Source of the DNA: Methylobacter sp. | Lineage (GTDB): Bacteria > Pseudomonadota > Gammaproteobacteria > Methylococcales > Methylomonadaceae | Assembly (NCBI GenBank): GCA_004299305.1 | Contig: SCPZ01000027.1 | Span: 1 to 64,000 of the forward strand | DNA: 64,000 bases | Direction of reading: 5' to 3' | Part shown: piece by piece, positions 45,902 to 55,401 of the stretch | Layout: the number at the start of each line of letters is the position of its first letter | Position numbering within the stretch: position 1 is the stretch's first letter | Notes under the pieces: model-generated | Told to the model about the DNA's origin: nothing | The model's input: the letters and a program-made list of their open reading frames with translations, nothing else | Databases searched by the model: none | Made by a program: the position numbers and the translations under genes

Positions 45902-46010
45902 CATCTATCTGCCGCTGCAATCTGAAATATCTGCATTGGTAAATGTAAGTCATATAAGTAACTGAAAAGAAAGTTTCTTAAACCTATCAACCCAACTATC
46001 AGGAAATAAT

Positions 46011-49000
46011 TTGAGTCTTGCAGGTGTTCGATCAAATCGTGGCGATGGCTACCAAACCTTGGTGGCGTTTGACTGGGCTATAAGCATCCTGGCAGACGAC
46101 AACTACCAATGGATTGAAATCGATTCCACTTCCCTCGACGCAAGTAAAACTCCCATATCTGTGGATGATGTAGTGATTGGCCGCTCGGATGGCAGCATGA
46201 TCTGTTGTCAGTGCAAAAAGAACCAGCCCGATTTTAAAGCGTGGTCAGTCGCCGATCTTGGGGATGAACTAGTCAAAGCGACGCAATTTCTGTCTGATAA
46301 TCCAAATTCCCAGGTTAAATTCTATACCCGTGGAAATTTTGGTGCTCTCGCCAAGCTACGTGAATATTCGGTTACACAACCGGATGAGGCAGCTTATCAG
46401 CGAAATCTGACCGCTGAACATCAAAAGACTGATGCCGGCTTGGCTAGATGCACGTCTGGCGTAGCAGGATTAAATACCTACGAATTGCTGCGACGCACAG
46501 TGTTTGTGCCTACAGATGAGCTTGAACGCATGCAAGAGCTTTTAATGGAGCGCTTAACTCGTCTGCTCTCGAATGCAGAAAATGCATTTCATGCGCTGTG
46601 GACTAGGCTTGATATGCTCGGTGCTCGCATGGCTGGTAACGGCAATACTTCGGCGCCCCCCTCTCATCGACTCACTAAAGCTGATCTCCAAGAGATTCTG
46701 GCAAAATCAGGCGCAACCCTCGTACCTCCACTATCGCAACAGGAAATGCAAAAGTCATTTGCCAGTGTCTCGGCAATAGGTCGTTCTTGGCGGCGCGACA
46801 TTGGGGGCGAGCGCATCCATGTCGCAACAGTCAATCAACTGATCGATGCAATCTCAGCGAGAGATCGTTCGGTGCTGCTTACCGGAACTCCCGGATCAGG
46901 AAAGACCTGCGTGCTGCTGGAGCTACAGGAAACCCTGGAAACGCGGCACGACTTGGCAGCTTTGTTCATACAGACTCGAGAATATGCAAACTGCACAACA
47001 CCGGAAATGAGGACTTCACAAGGTCTACCTAAGGATCTGGTCGGCCTCGTCGGCCGGATGGCTGATTGCAAACGCACGGTTGTCATTATCGATTCGCTAG
47101 ATGTACTGTCTTTATCGCGGGAACATACTGTCCTGTCGTTTTTCCTTGCGCAGATTGATCAACTGTTGCTGATCCCAAACGTGACTGTGATTGCAGCGTG
47201 CCGTGATTTTGACCGGAAATACGACAGCCGTCTTTCCGAGCGAACATGGAGTCGTATTGTGATCAATACTCTCCTTGATTGGCAAAATGTTGTAGCTCCA
47301 CTGGTCAGTAAATACGGAGTCGATCCCGAATCTCTTGATACAACTACCCGAAGCCTGCTGCAAAATCCACGGGAACTGGCGTTATTTACTGATATTGCCC
47401 AGAGAACCGGAGGCTTCAATATTGCTACCAGTCAAGCACTTAGCCGGAAGTATCTGGAAACGATAGTTCGGGATGACCAATTGTTGGCCGATGCCGCAAT
47501 GATGGCTATCGAACAGATAGCCGAAAGGATGCTGATTTCCCGCCGACTCGACATCCCTCGCGCTCAAGTTCAAATGCCGGACGAAACACTAAATCGGTTA
47601 TTAAGTGCTGAGGTCTTGCATAAGAATCAGTCCGGCAATATCGAATTCGGGCACCAAACTTTGTTGGATGTGCTTGTCATCAGAGGAGCTGAACGTAATC
47701 AATATTCCTTGAAGGCCTTTATAGAAAAACTTCCCGCCGTTCCCTTTGTGCGCCCGACAATTCGAGCTTTTGTCGCTTATATAGCCGCAGGAGACCGAAT
47801 GACTTTTCGTAGGCAACTTCGCGCCGTATTCGACAGTAATGCCGCATTTCACATTCGGCGCTTGGTCGCGGAAGCGTTGGCGGAGCAAGTTCCGCAAGAT
47901 GAAGATTGGCCATTGATTCAGCATCTTCATCGCCAGTGTCGCGAGCTTTTTACACCGTTGTATATGCACGCTACTTCGCAGGATTGGCATTATTTCTGGC
48001 TTAAATTTTTTGTTCCTTATGTAGTGCAAGACCGGGATGCACAAAGCCTAGCGGCACATATAAATCGGATAGCGCTTTGGAAAAAACTCGACCCTAAAGG
48101 CGTATTTTGTTTTTGGTCGGATGCGCTTAAATATGATTGGATAGATCGAGATCAAATAGGCAGAAATATTGCCTTTGAGTTACGTGATGCCGATTTCAAT
48201 ATCGAAGCCAGCGCAACGCCATTGATCGAAACGCTGCTAACGTTTCCGCGCCAAGACCATGACTATCTGGGCCGTGCCCTTGCCCGTTACGTAGACGCCG
48301 GCGGTGCTGGAGATGAATTACTGTGGCGCTACATCGCTGGCGATATTGGAGAAGAGGACATATTGAAATACCCTTTCGATCAAAAGCTCAGGTGTCAATC
48401 TCACAAGCTAGGAAACGACGATTTTCTTCATCGGCGCATGATGGAATCCGAGCAATTGCTTGATCTGGCAATAAACGGAGTTGAGCAATGGAGCTCGTTT
48501 TTTATTGTTAGGTATTCCAACTATCAAGATTGGAGTGAACACTTTTTGAGATACACCTCATACGAACTTGCACACAGCCAGCGCGATATTGGTCATGTCT
48601 CGGCTGGAACTGTGTTGTTTAAGGCGCTGGAAAGCGCAATTCTCCATCATGCAAAACTACACACGGGCTGGTGGTTGACGCATCGGCAACGTATTTGTTT
48701 CAGCCACGAGGGCGCTCTTCGCTATTTCGCTATTCTGGCACTGACCGAATCACCCGAATGCAATATTGCCGAAACGGCACGTTTGGTAACTGACAAGGGT
48801 ATGTTGGAATCGCGTCTAGACTATGAGCTTGGCTCGTTAATCCATGCATCGTTTTTGTTTCTTGCCGAACATGTTCAAGACGCTGCAATGTCGGCGATCC
48901 TGACGTTACGGAACGATGAAAACATTAACGAAAAACCTTGGATACTCAAAAGACGCGTTGAATTGTTATCGGCAATTCCGATCCATCTTCGCTCACCGGA

Positions 49001-50579
49001 AGCTCAAGAGACAGTGGTTTCCTGGGAGAAAGTGTTCGGGCCATGCATACGCCAACCGCATATTGCTTCTCGTGGCGGCTGGGTGGGGGCGCCCTTTTCT
49101 TATCAGCGGCTTCTCGATAGCTCGGATTCCGGTGTATTGAGGATACTGCTGCACTACGCGAAGGAAGTACGCGGCAGTTATGAACACGACTTCTTGGTTG
49201 GCGGCTCAGAACAGGTTGAATGGCAATTGCGCGAAGCAACTTCGAGAAGTCCACTCCGTTTCATGCGTCTTTTATCTGAACATTGGGCCAAAATTCCTGA
49301 GCGCTTTCATGATGATATATTGGAAGGCGCTGCGACTTATCTCTCCCATCGATATGGTTCTCTTCGGTTCGATGCTACTCAATGGCAACCGATTGAGGAG
49401 CCAGATTCGCAAGTTCTGGCCGGATCGATCCTTGATGAGATCGAACGACATCCGGTACGTTGGTGGCATTGCCGAGCTGCCGCTAAAGCACTGGAGGCCT
49501 GCGCAAACGTCATCCAAGACGAACAAAATGCGTCACGATTGCTTTTTTCTGCCGTAGGTTTTTTAAACTGCTGGGAAAGGGACTACGATAGCGACTCAAG
49601 AGACCTTATTAATATAGGGATCAATATGATCCGTGGCAATGTGGCTGAGGCCGTCATGATTATTGCCATACAGTGGGCGGAAACGCATCGGCCATTTCCC
49701 GAACTGCTTGTGCCGACATTACGACGTTTTGCCCGCGATCCTCATCCCGCTGTTCGTGCACTTATTCTGCGGCGATTACCGTATTTTCAAGATCACGCAC
49801 CGGAGCTTGGCTGGGAAATCCTCTATCTGGCATTGGAGGATAATGACGAGCGCCTTTGGCAAGATGCAGAGCCTTGCCTTTATTACGCTTATCACAACCG
49901 ATTTAATGAAGTCTCTCGAGTTCTTGAGCGAATGGTTTCCACTACAACCGGCAAATCACTTGAAACGTGGGGACGAATTTCTGCTCTTGCGGCACTATCG
50001 GGGCATATCGATCTACATGCTTTCATTCTCCAATTGCAGATGCTCGGTAGCGTCGATGCGTGGGCAGGCTCCGCAACGGTTTGGGGAGAAAAGGGAAACA
50101 TTGCTCAACATTTCGAGCAATGTGTCCTTGGCTTAAGCACCGGCTTACAAAAGGCGGGTAATATTGCATCGTCCGTAGCTAGGGAAATGTCATCTCTGTT
50201 TGGAAAGGAGCCTCCACTCGCAGTTGTTTCTTCGGATATTATCGATAAATATTTGTCTGCCATCGAACAAGATCAAAGCGACAATCGCTTCCATCTTGAT
50301 GGATTCGACGAATGGCTCAATGCTATGTCGCAGTGCAGACCTGATGAGGCACTGGTTTCTGCAGAAAGGTTTGCTGTTTTTATCCGGCACACCAATTATC
50401 AATTGTACGGTCTTGAGGATATTACCCAATTGATGACTCGATTGTTTCGAGAAGCTGAGGAAAGAGAGGAGGCTGATAATGGAACCATGTTACACCGGGT
50501 AATTACTCTCCAAGACGCGTTTCTTGCTATTGGAGTCAATGGCTTGCAAGACTGGCTACGCGATGCGGAAAGGCCGTAA
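46011..50579 (+). CDS. Large putative nuclease-STAND NTPase (Avs-like defence protein)
   Basis: 1522 residues. The N-terminal part (GDGYQTLVAFDWAISIL, then DVVIG and ICCQCKK near residues 50-72) fits a Cap4/DUF4297-type PD-(D/E)xK nuclease, with D-x(n)-QxK. A P-loop NTPase follows: Walker A LLTGTPGSGKTCV near 287-299, Walker B TVVIIDSLDVLS near 353-364, and a sensor-like VTVIAACRDFDRKY. The remaining roughly 1000 residues are helical, rich in Trp/Leu, and suggest a repeat-type sensor. Effector-NTPase-repeat is the layout of Avs and related antiphage proteins. The TTG start has AGGAAA six bases upstream. It sits between a toxin-antitoxin pair and the Tn7-like genes. Confidence 0.7.
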   Translation: MSLAGVRSNRGDGYQTLVAFDWAISILADDNYQWIEIDSTSLDASKTPISVDDVVIGRSDGSMICCQCKKNQPDFKAWSVADLGDELVKATQFLSDNPNSQVKFYTRGNFGALAKLREYSVTQPDEAAYQRNLTAEHQKTDAGLARCTSGVAGLNTYELLRRTVFVPTDELERMQELLMERLTRLLSNAENAFHALWTRLDMLGARMAGNGNTSAPPSHRLTKADLQEILAKSGATLVPPLSQQEMQKSFASVSAIGRSWRRDIGGERIHVATVNQLIDAISARDRSVLLTGTPGSGKTCVLLELQETLETRHDLAALFIQTREYANCTTPEMRTSQGLPKDLVGLVGRMADCKRTVVIIDSLDVLSLSREHTVLSFFLAQIDQLLLIPNVTVIAACRDFDRKYDSRLSERTWSRIVINTLLDWQNVVAPLVSKYGVDPESLDTTTRSLLQNPRELALFTDIAQRTGGFNIATSQALSRKYLETIVRDDQLLADAAMMAIEQIAERMLISRRLDIPRAQVQMPDETLNRLLSAEVLHKNQSGNIEFGHQTLLDVLVIRGAERNQYSLKAFIEKLPAVPFVRPTIRAFVAYIAAGDRMTFRRQLRAVFDSNAAFHIRRLVAEALAEQVPQDEDWPLIQHLHRQCRELFTPLYMHATSQDWHYFWLKFFVPYVVQDRDAQSLAAHINRIALWKKLDPKGVFCFWSDALKYDWIDRDQIGRNIAFELRDADFNIEASATPLIETLLTFPRQDHDYLGRALARYVDAGGAGDELLWRYIAGDIGEEDILKYPFDQKLRCQSHKLGNDDFLHRRMMESEQLLDLAINGVEQWSSFFIVRYSNYQDWSEHFLRYTSYELAHSQRDIGHVSAGTVLFKALESAILHHAKLHTGWWLTHRQRICFSHEGALRYFAILALTESPECNIAETARLVTDKGMLESRLDYELGSLIHASFLFLAEHVQDAAMSAILTLRNDENINEKPWILKRRVELLSAIPIHLRSPEAQETVVSWEKVFGPCIRQPHIASRGGWVGAPFSYQRLLDSSDSGVLRILLHYAKEVRGSYEHDFLVGGSEQVEWQLREATSRSPLRFMRLLSEHWAKIPERFHDDILEGAATYLSHRYGSLRFDATQWQPIEEPDSQVLAGSILDEIERHPVRWWHCRAAAKALEACANVIQDEQNASRLLFSAVGFLNCWERDYDSDSRDLINIGINMIRGNVAEAVMIIAIQWAETHRPFPELLVPTLRRFARDPHPAVRALILRRLPYFQDHAPELGWEILYLALEDNDERLWQDAEPCLYYAYHNRFNEVSRVLERMVSTTTGKSLETWGRISALAALSGHIDLHAFILQLQMLGSVDAWAGSATVWGEKGNIAQHFEQCVLGLSTGLQKAGNIASSVAREMSSLFGKEPPLAVVSSDIIDKYLSAIEQDQSDNRFHLDGFDEWLNAMSQCRPDEALVSAERFAVFIRHTNYQLYGLEDITQLMTRLFREAEEREEADNGTMLHRVITLQDAFLAIGVNGLQDWLRDAERP

Positions 50580-50599
50580 TATCACATATCTCAGGTCGG

Positions 50600-50843
50600 C
50601 GCTTGTTGTGAATGTGCGTTCATCATGGTGGGGACATGATTCCAATTAGTTAATACTTAACCCTTTCTAAAGCAAAGCCAGCTTTGAACTCCGGCAGCGG
50701 TGTTTTTATGACAATTCCAACGCTAAGTTGTACTGAAGGGCGATTATTTGCCACTTTTTACAACGATAAGCGCTACTAACACATACTGATCTTTTGTACT
50801 AGAATGTGTTTTACAACACTATCATGTACTAATTAAGAATAGC
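50600..50843. other. Candidate transposon-end region with TGTACT motifs
   Basis: The gap before tnsA contains TGTACT at 50729, 50795 and 50825, and two related stretches (GACATGATTCCAATTAG near 50634 and GACAATTCCAACG near 50710). Tn7-like ends carry arrays of TnsB-binding sites just outside tnsA, so this is where the element's end is expected. The exact terminus and target duplication could not be identified. Confidence 0.35.
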
Positions 50844-51497
50844 ATGCCCGTGCGCAAAATCCCCAAGAACTACCGCAACGTGACCGGTATCGCCGCGCAT
50901 CGCAAGGCCGAAGGCCAGGCAATGTTCGAATCAACGCTGGAGCGTGACTTTATCACTTTATTGGAATTTGACCCCGCTATTGAAACGTTCGAAGTTCAAC
51001 CATTGGTTGTTGACTGGGTTGATGATAAAGGTGGTGCGCATGGTTATACGCCTGATGTTCTTGCTACGTTCAAGCTGCATGATCATCGCAGCAAGGTGCT
51101 GTACGAGGTCAAATACCGTTCCGAGCTGGCGCAGCATTGGTCTGAGTTGCGGCCTAAGTTCCGTGCAGCTGTGCGATTCGCTCGCTCTCATGGATGGCGC
51201 TTTAAGATTATCACTGAAGTGGAAATCCGTACGCCTTATCTGGAGAATGCGAAATTCCTACTTTCTTTTGTAAGACAAGGGCCAACCGAGGAAGCACACA
51301 TGGATATGCTGGATGAACAGATACGACAGTTGCGCAATACGAGCCCAGCGGAATTGCTTGGCAGGGTATTTCAAGACGAATGGAACCAAGCAAGGCTATT
51401 ACCGTCGCTTTGGTATATGGTAGGAACGCGGCAAATAGGGTTTGACATGGATAACAAGCTCACCATGAATAGCCCAATTTGGAGCTTGCACAAATGA
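50844..51497 (+). CDS. tnsA: Tn7-like transposition protein TnsA (endonuclease)
   Basis: 217 residues. Restriction-enzyme-like fold with candidate active residues Glu33 (FESTLERDF), Asp71 (GYTPDVLATF) and Glu88/Lys90 (LYEVKYRS), followed by the C-terminal domain that contacts TnsC (VEIRTPYLENAKFLLSF). TnsA cuts the 5' ends so that the element moves by cut-and-paste with TnsB. First gene of tnsA-tnsB-tnsC-tniQ; the stop overlaps tnsB (ATGA). Confidence 0.92.
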   Translation: MPVRKIPKNYRNVTGIAAHRKAEGQAMFESTLERDFITLLEFDPAIETFEVQPLVVDWVDDKGGAHGYTPDVLATFKLHDHRSKVLYEVKYRSELAQHWSELRPKFRAAVRFARSHGWRFKIITEVEIRTPYLENAKFLLSFVRQGPTEEAHMDMLDEQIRQLRNTSPAELLGRVFQDEWNQARLLPSLWYMVGTRQIGFDMDNKLTMNSPIWSLHK

Positions 51498-53374
51498 GTG
51501 CATCACATCAGCTGTTACAGCTTCAGCCTGGTGCCGCCGTCCTTTATCGCGATCGTTTACACCGGATTACTCATGTTATAGATCTAAATGAAGTGCTTGT
51601 TGTGGACGATGAGACTCGGCAAGTTAGCCATGCCAAAGTAGGTGATCTCGCTCCAGCAGTTGTTGTTACGCCACCGGAAACCAGGCCGGATTTGGTCTTG
51701 GTTCAAGATGAAGCGTGGGAGGAAGCAACCAAGCATTTCGAGATCATTCGACCTCTACTTGATATGCCAAATCGTAGTCGGCAGGACGTTGTTGCGCGGG
51801 CTAAAGCATTCGAACGCCATGAAAACACGCTCTATGACTGGATTCGACGTTATGAAGCTACCGGGTTGCTCACGTCGCTACTACCTCGCAGCAGAAGCGA
51901 TAAGGGTGCGACCAAGCTGACGGCTGAAGTTGAAACCATCATTCAGGCCGTGGTCGGAAGCGACTATCTAACTAAACAGCGTAAGTCCCAACAAAAGGTT
52001 TGTGACGAAATCCGGCGGCGTTGCGTTAATGCGGGCATCAATCCTCCGCATAACAATACCGTACGCAACCGCCTCAAGGCGTTAGCTGACGAATTTGTTA
52101 TGGCTAAGCGCAAAGGCTGGAAAGCGGCCGATCAAGCTTACTCGCCAGTCGAGAGAAAGTTTCCGGGCGCTGATTGGCCATTCGCAGTGTTGCAGATCGA
52201 TCACACGCCACTGGACATCATTCTAGTAGATGATGTGTACCGACGGCCGGTAGGCAAGCCTTGGATTACTTTGGCAATTGACGTTTTCAGTCGCATGGTC
52301 GCTGGTTTCTACGTGTCGTTCGATCCTCCAGGCGCTTTGTCTGCGGGTCAATGTCTGGCGAGTGCGATTCTGCCAAAAGATGTCTGGCTATCGAAACACG
52401 ATATCAAAGGTGATTGGCCCTGCTGGGGTACGCCAGGAAAACTGCACATGGACAATGCCCGCGAATTTCGTGGCAACATGCTTCAGCGTGCTTGCTTGGA
52501 GTATGGTATTGATATCGAATGGCGTCCGGTAGCTCGGCCACACTTCGGTGGGCATATCGAACGATTGCTTGGCTCATTTGCGCAAGAAATACATACGTTG
52601 CCTGGCACCACATTTTCTAATCCGAGCGAGCGCGGCGACTATGATTCCGAAGCCAAGGCAGCCCTGACTCTGACAGAGTTCGAGGAATGGTTTGTGGTTT
52701 TTATCGTAAACGTCTATCACCAGCGTGTCCATTCGGGCATCAACATGCCTCCCTTGGAAAAGTACCGGCAAGGTGTGTTTGGTACTAAGGATATGCCGGG
52801 GCGAGGGCTGCCCACACGGGTTATGGATGAGGATCGTTTGCGACTCGATTTGATGCCATTCGAAGAGCGAACGATTCAGGACTATGGCGTGGTGATCGAC
52901 GAAATCCACTATTACCACGATGTTTTGCGGCGTTGGATCAATGCTCCAGATCCGGTGGCCTCAAAATATAAACGTAAATTTATGTTCAGGCGTGACCCAC
53001 GCGATATCAGCACCATTTGGTTCTATGATCCCGAAGTCAATGTTTATTACCCAGTGCCATATAGGAATACATCCCATCCGCCGATCAGTATTTGGGAGCT
53101 ACGGGAAGCAAAACGCCAGGTTGAAGCAGATGGGCGCAGGCATGTTGATGAGCGGACGATCTTTGATGCTTACGGGCGGATGCGCGAAATTGAGCAGAGT
53201 GCCCAAGCCAAGACCGTAGCGGTTCGACGGACAGCTCAACGCCGAAAATTTGGGCAAGAGGCAATTCGCCCAAGTGTCACTCAAGCCTTGGGCAAATCTG
53301 AGCCAGCACCGGCATCGGTACCGATCACGACACCTGCCATTCAGCCTTTCGACGAAATGGATGACTTGACGTGA
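51494..53374 (+). CDS. tnsB: Tn7-like transposase TnsB (DDE integrase family)
   Basis: About 626 residues. N-terminal helix-turn-helix domains (FERHENTLYDWIRRYEATGL), then the RNase-H-like catalytic core with Asp236 (LQIDHTPLDI), Asp320 (LHMDNAREF) and Glu356 (FGGHIERL), a 35-residue spacing typical of DDE enzymes. A beta-barrel Mu-type C domain and a basic tail follow. It joins transposon 3' ends to target DNA. Start overlaps tnsA; stop overlaps tnsC. Confidence 0.94.
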   Translation: MSASHQLLQLQPGAAVLYRDRLHRITHVIDLNEVLVVDDETRQVSHAKVGDLAPAVVVTPPETRPDLVLVQDEAWEEATKHFEIIRPLLDMPNRSRQDVVARAKAFERHENTLYDWIRRYEATGLLTSLLPRSRSDKGATKLTAEVETIIQAVVGSDYLTKQRKSQQKVCDEIRRRCVNAGINPPHNNTVRNRLKALADEFVMAKRKGWKAADQAYSPVERKFPGADWPFAVLQIDHTPLDIILVDDVYRRPVGKPWITLAIDVFSRMVAGFYVSFDPPGALSAGQCLASAILPKDVWLSKHDIKGDWPCWGTPGKLHMDNAREFRGNMLQRACLEYGIDIEWRPVARPHFGGHIERLLGSFAQEIHTLPGTTFSNPSERGDYDSEAKAALTLTEFEEWFVVFIVNVYHQRVHSGINMPPLEKYRQGVFGTKDMPGRGLPTRVMDEDRLRLDLMPFEERTIQDYGVVIDEIHYYHDVLRRWINAPDPVASKYKRKFMFRRDPRDISTIWFYDPEVNVYYPVPYRNTSHPPISIWELREAKRQVEADGRRHVDERTIFDAYGRMREIEQSAQAKTVAVRRTAQRRKFGQEAIRPSVTQALGKSEPAPASVPITTPAIQPFDEMDDLT

Positions 53375-54258
53375 GCCACTTGAACGACTCGGCAGCCAAG
53401 CAGTTGGAATTGAGCAATGCAGAGAGAATTGAAAAGATTCGATCTCCCCGCTGGATCGGTTATCCACGGGCCAAGGTCGTCTTGGCCAAGCTGGAAGATC
53501 TGTTGGTCTATCCACGTTCACATCGGATGCCTAACATGCTGGTAGTTGGGGATACCAATAACGGCAAAACCATGTTGGTGCAGCGATTCTGCTCCCTCCA
53601 TCCCGCCGACAATAATCCCAGTGGCGATGGCGTGCGCGTACCTGTGCTCTTCGTGCAGGCTCCGCCTATCCCGGATGAAGGCCGTTTTTACAATGCCATC
53701 CTTGAGTTGTTATTTGCGCCTTACAAACCGAACGACCGGGTGGACAGAAAGCAATTCCAGGTCATCAAGCTGTTGAAATACGTTGGCCTGCGTATGTTGG
53801 TGATCGACGAGATCCATCACATCATGGCAGGTAACCTGAACAAGCAGCGTACGTTTCTAAATGTGCTTAAGTACCTGGGCAACGAATTGCAGGTGCCAAT
53901 CGTGACGGTGGGAACGCGGGATGCTTTTCGCGCTCTCCAGACCGATTCACAACTGGCCAATCGTTTCGAACCAGTGCTGTTGCCTCGATGGGAGTTCGAT
54001 ACCGATTTTCTGCGTTTGCTTGCGAGCTTTGAACGCATGCTGCCTCTGCGCGAACCATCTTTATTACACGATACGACCTTGTCCACCAAATTGTTTTCGA
54101 TGTCCGAAGGTTATATTGGCGAGCTGTCGCGCTTGCTGAATATGGCTGGCGCATACGCTGTTGAGTCTGGAAAGGAGCGCATTGACGAGAAAATTCTAAA
54201 TGCTATTGATTGGGTATCACCATCCGATCGCAAGCGACAAATAGATCGAGGCGGTTGA
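53371..54258 (+). CDS. tnsC: Tn7-like transposition regulator TnsC (AAA+ ATPase)
   Basis: 295 residues. Walker A GDTNNGKTM at residues 60-68, Walker B MLVIDEIHHI near 145, sensor VPIVTVGTRDAF and arginine-finger region ANRFEPVLLPRW. It is TniB-length, shorter than classical TnsC. It links the target-selecting TniQ protein with TnsAB. Start is GTG in a GTGA overlap with tnsB; tniQ starts two bases after its stop. Confidence 0.92.
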   Translation: MSHLNDSAAKQLELSNAERIEKIRSPRWIGYPRAKVVLAKLEDLLVYPRSHRMPNMLVVGDTNNGKTMLVQRFCSLHPADNNPSGDGVRVPVLFVQAPPIPDEGRFYNAILELLFAPYKPNDRVDRKQFQVIKLLKYVGLRMLVIDEIHHIMAGNLNKQRTFLNVLKYLGNELQVPIVTVGTRDAFRALQTDSQLANRFEPVLLPRWEFDTDFLRLLASFERMLPLREPSLLHDTTLSTKLFSMSEGYIGELSRLLNMAGAYAVESGKERIDEKILNAIDWVSPSDRKRQIDRGG

Positions 54259-54260
54259 GC

Positions 54261-55262
54261 ATGCTTTCTGGTGAGTTGTGGTCAGCGCATCCCCATCCTT
54301 ATCGTGATGAGCTGTTGTCGTCGTGGCTGGTGCGAGTGGCGCATGCAAATGGACTCAAAGTTCAAACCTTCTGTGCTCAGGAATTTGGTAACGACCATGA
54401 GCTTTGGAATCGCGATATAGATCGCTTGGCTCCAGCCTGGCTAATTGAAAGCATGAGCGCGAAAACAGGCACACCGCTAAAGCGGGCCTGGGAAACAACG
54501 TTGTTAGGTTATGAGGGAAAACTATACGACAAGTACCATCCGGCCGGACAGTTGCGATGGGTACTACCGTTACAGATATACCATCGGAAACGCCGAGGAT
54601 ACGGCCTCCAATTTTGCCCAAAGTGTTTGGCAGAGGGATTTGAACCTTACTATCGAAGATCATGGCGTGTAGCGCTTTATACATTCTGTTCCAAGCATGA
54701 TGTGATGCTGTGGGATCGTTGCCCAAGCTGCGGCAACGGTGTTGTTTTTCATAGGCTTGAGCTTGGCAAGCCTGATTTAATTGATGGGCCATCGTTACAG
54801 TGTTGTTGGTTTTGTGGATTCGATCTGTGTAATGCACCAGCCGTGCCGGTAAATAAATGGAATGAGCGTATGTTTTTATCTTGGAGCAGAACCCTGCGCT
54901 TGATTGATAGGGGAGCTGTTGACTCGGCGGGTTTCGATTATTCCAAGCTCGCTGTATTACATCAATTTTGTGCTTTGATGGTTTCAACGAGGTGTGCGCC
55001 CAAACTGATGGCGTATGTTCAGGAAAGAACTAACCAATCACCAATTCCTCTGGTCAAAAGGCGTATGGCCTTCGAACTACGGTCGCTTGCCGAACGGCAT
55101 CATGTCTTGGGGCTCTCTTGGTGGCTGATTAGCCGTTGGCCTTCTCGTCTTCGGGCTGCCTGGAAGCATAAGGTTGTGCGTTACAATGTGCTCGGGAAGG
55201 ATTTTGATGCAGCACCAGAGTGGTATCTTGCTGTGGTTGAGCAACTAATTCATCGTAAGTGA
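54261..55262 (+). CDS. tniQ: TniQ/TnsD-family target-selection protein
   Basis: 333 residues beginning with the TniQ signature HPYRDELLSSWLVRVAHANG, followed by two zinc-binding pairs: FCPKC with FCSKH, and CPSCG with CCWFCG. It is shorter than TnsD, so the C-terminal DNA-binding part is reduced. Its attachment site cannot be told from sequence. The ATG at 54261 is supported by position after tnsC and by where the TniQ signature begins. Confidence 0.9.
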   Translation: MLSGELWSAHPHPYRDELLSSWLVRVAHANGLKVQTFCAQEFGNDHELWNRDIDRLAPAWLIESMSAKTGTPLKRAWETTLLGYEGKLYDKYHPAGQLRWVLPLQIYHRKRRGYGLQFCPKCLAEGFEPYYRRSWRVALYTFCSKHDVMLWDRCPSCGNGVVFHRLELGKPDLIDGPSLQCCWFCGFDLCNAPAVPVNKWNERMFLSWSRTLRLIDRGAVDSAGFDYSKLAVLHQFCALMVSTRCAPKLMAYVQERTNQSPIPLVKRRMAFELRSLAERHHVLGLSWWLISRWPSRLRAAWKHKVVRYNVLGKDFDAAPEWYLAVVEQLIHRK

Positions 55263-55296
55263 TCAACTGGTAAATACTTATTCATTACTTAGGCTC

Positions 55297-55332
55297 TTTG
55301 TACGTACTTACTTCTAAGTAAGTACGTACAAA
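55297..55332. promoter_or_regulatory. 17-bp perfect palindrome between tniQ and dndB
   Basis: TTTGTACGTACTTACTT (55297-55313) and AAGTAAGTACGTACAAA (55316-55332) pair perfectly around a two-base centre. It lies 70 bp before the dndB start. No T-run follows, so an operator for a dimeric regulator, possibly DndB itself, is as likely as a terminator. Confidence 0.7.
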
Positions 55333-55401
55333 AACATCAAAGTATGCGTGTAAAAAGCAGCTTGTATGTTATCTTATATAAAAATAACAAACAGGAAGAA
55401 T

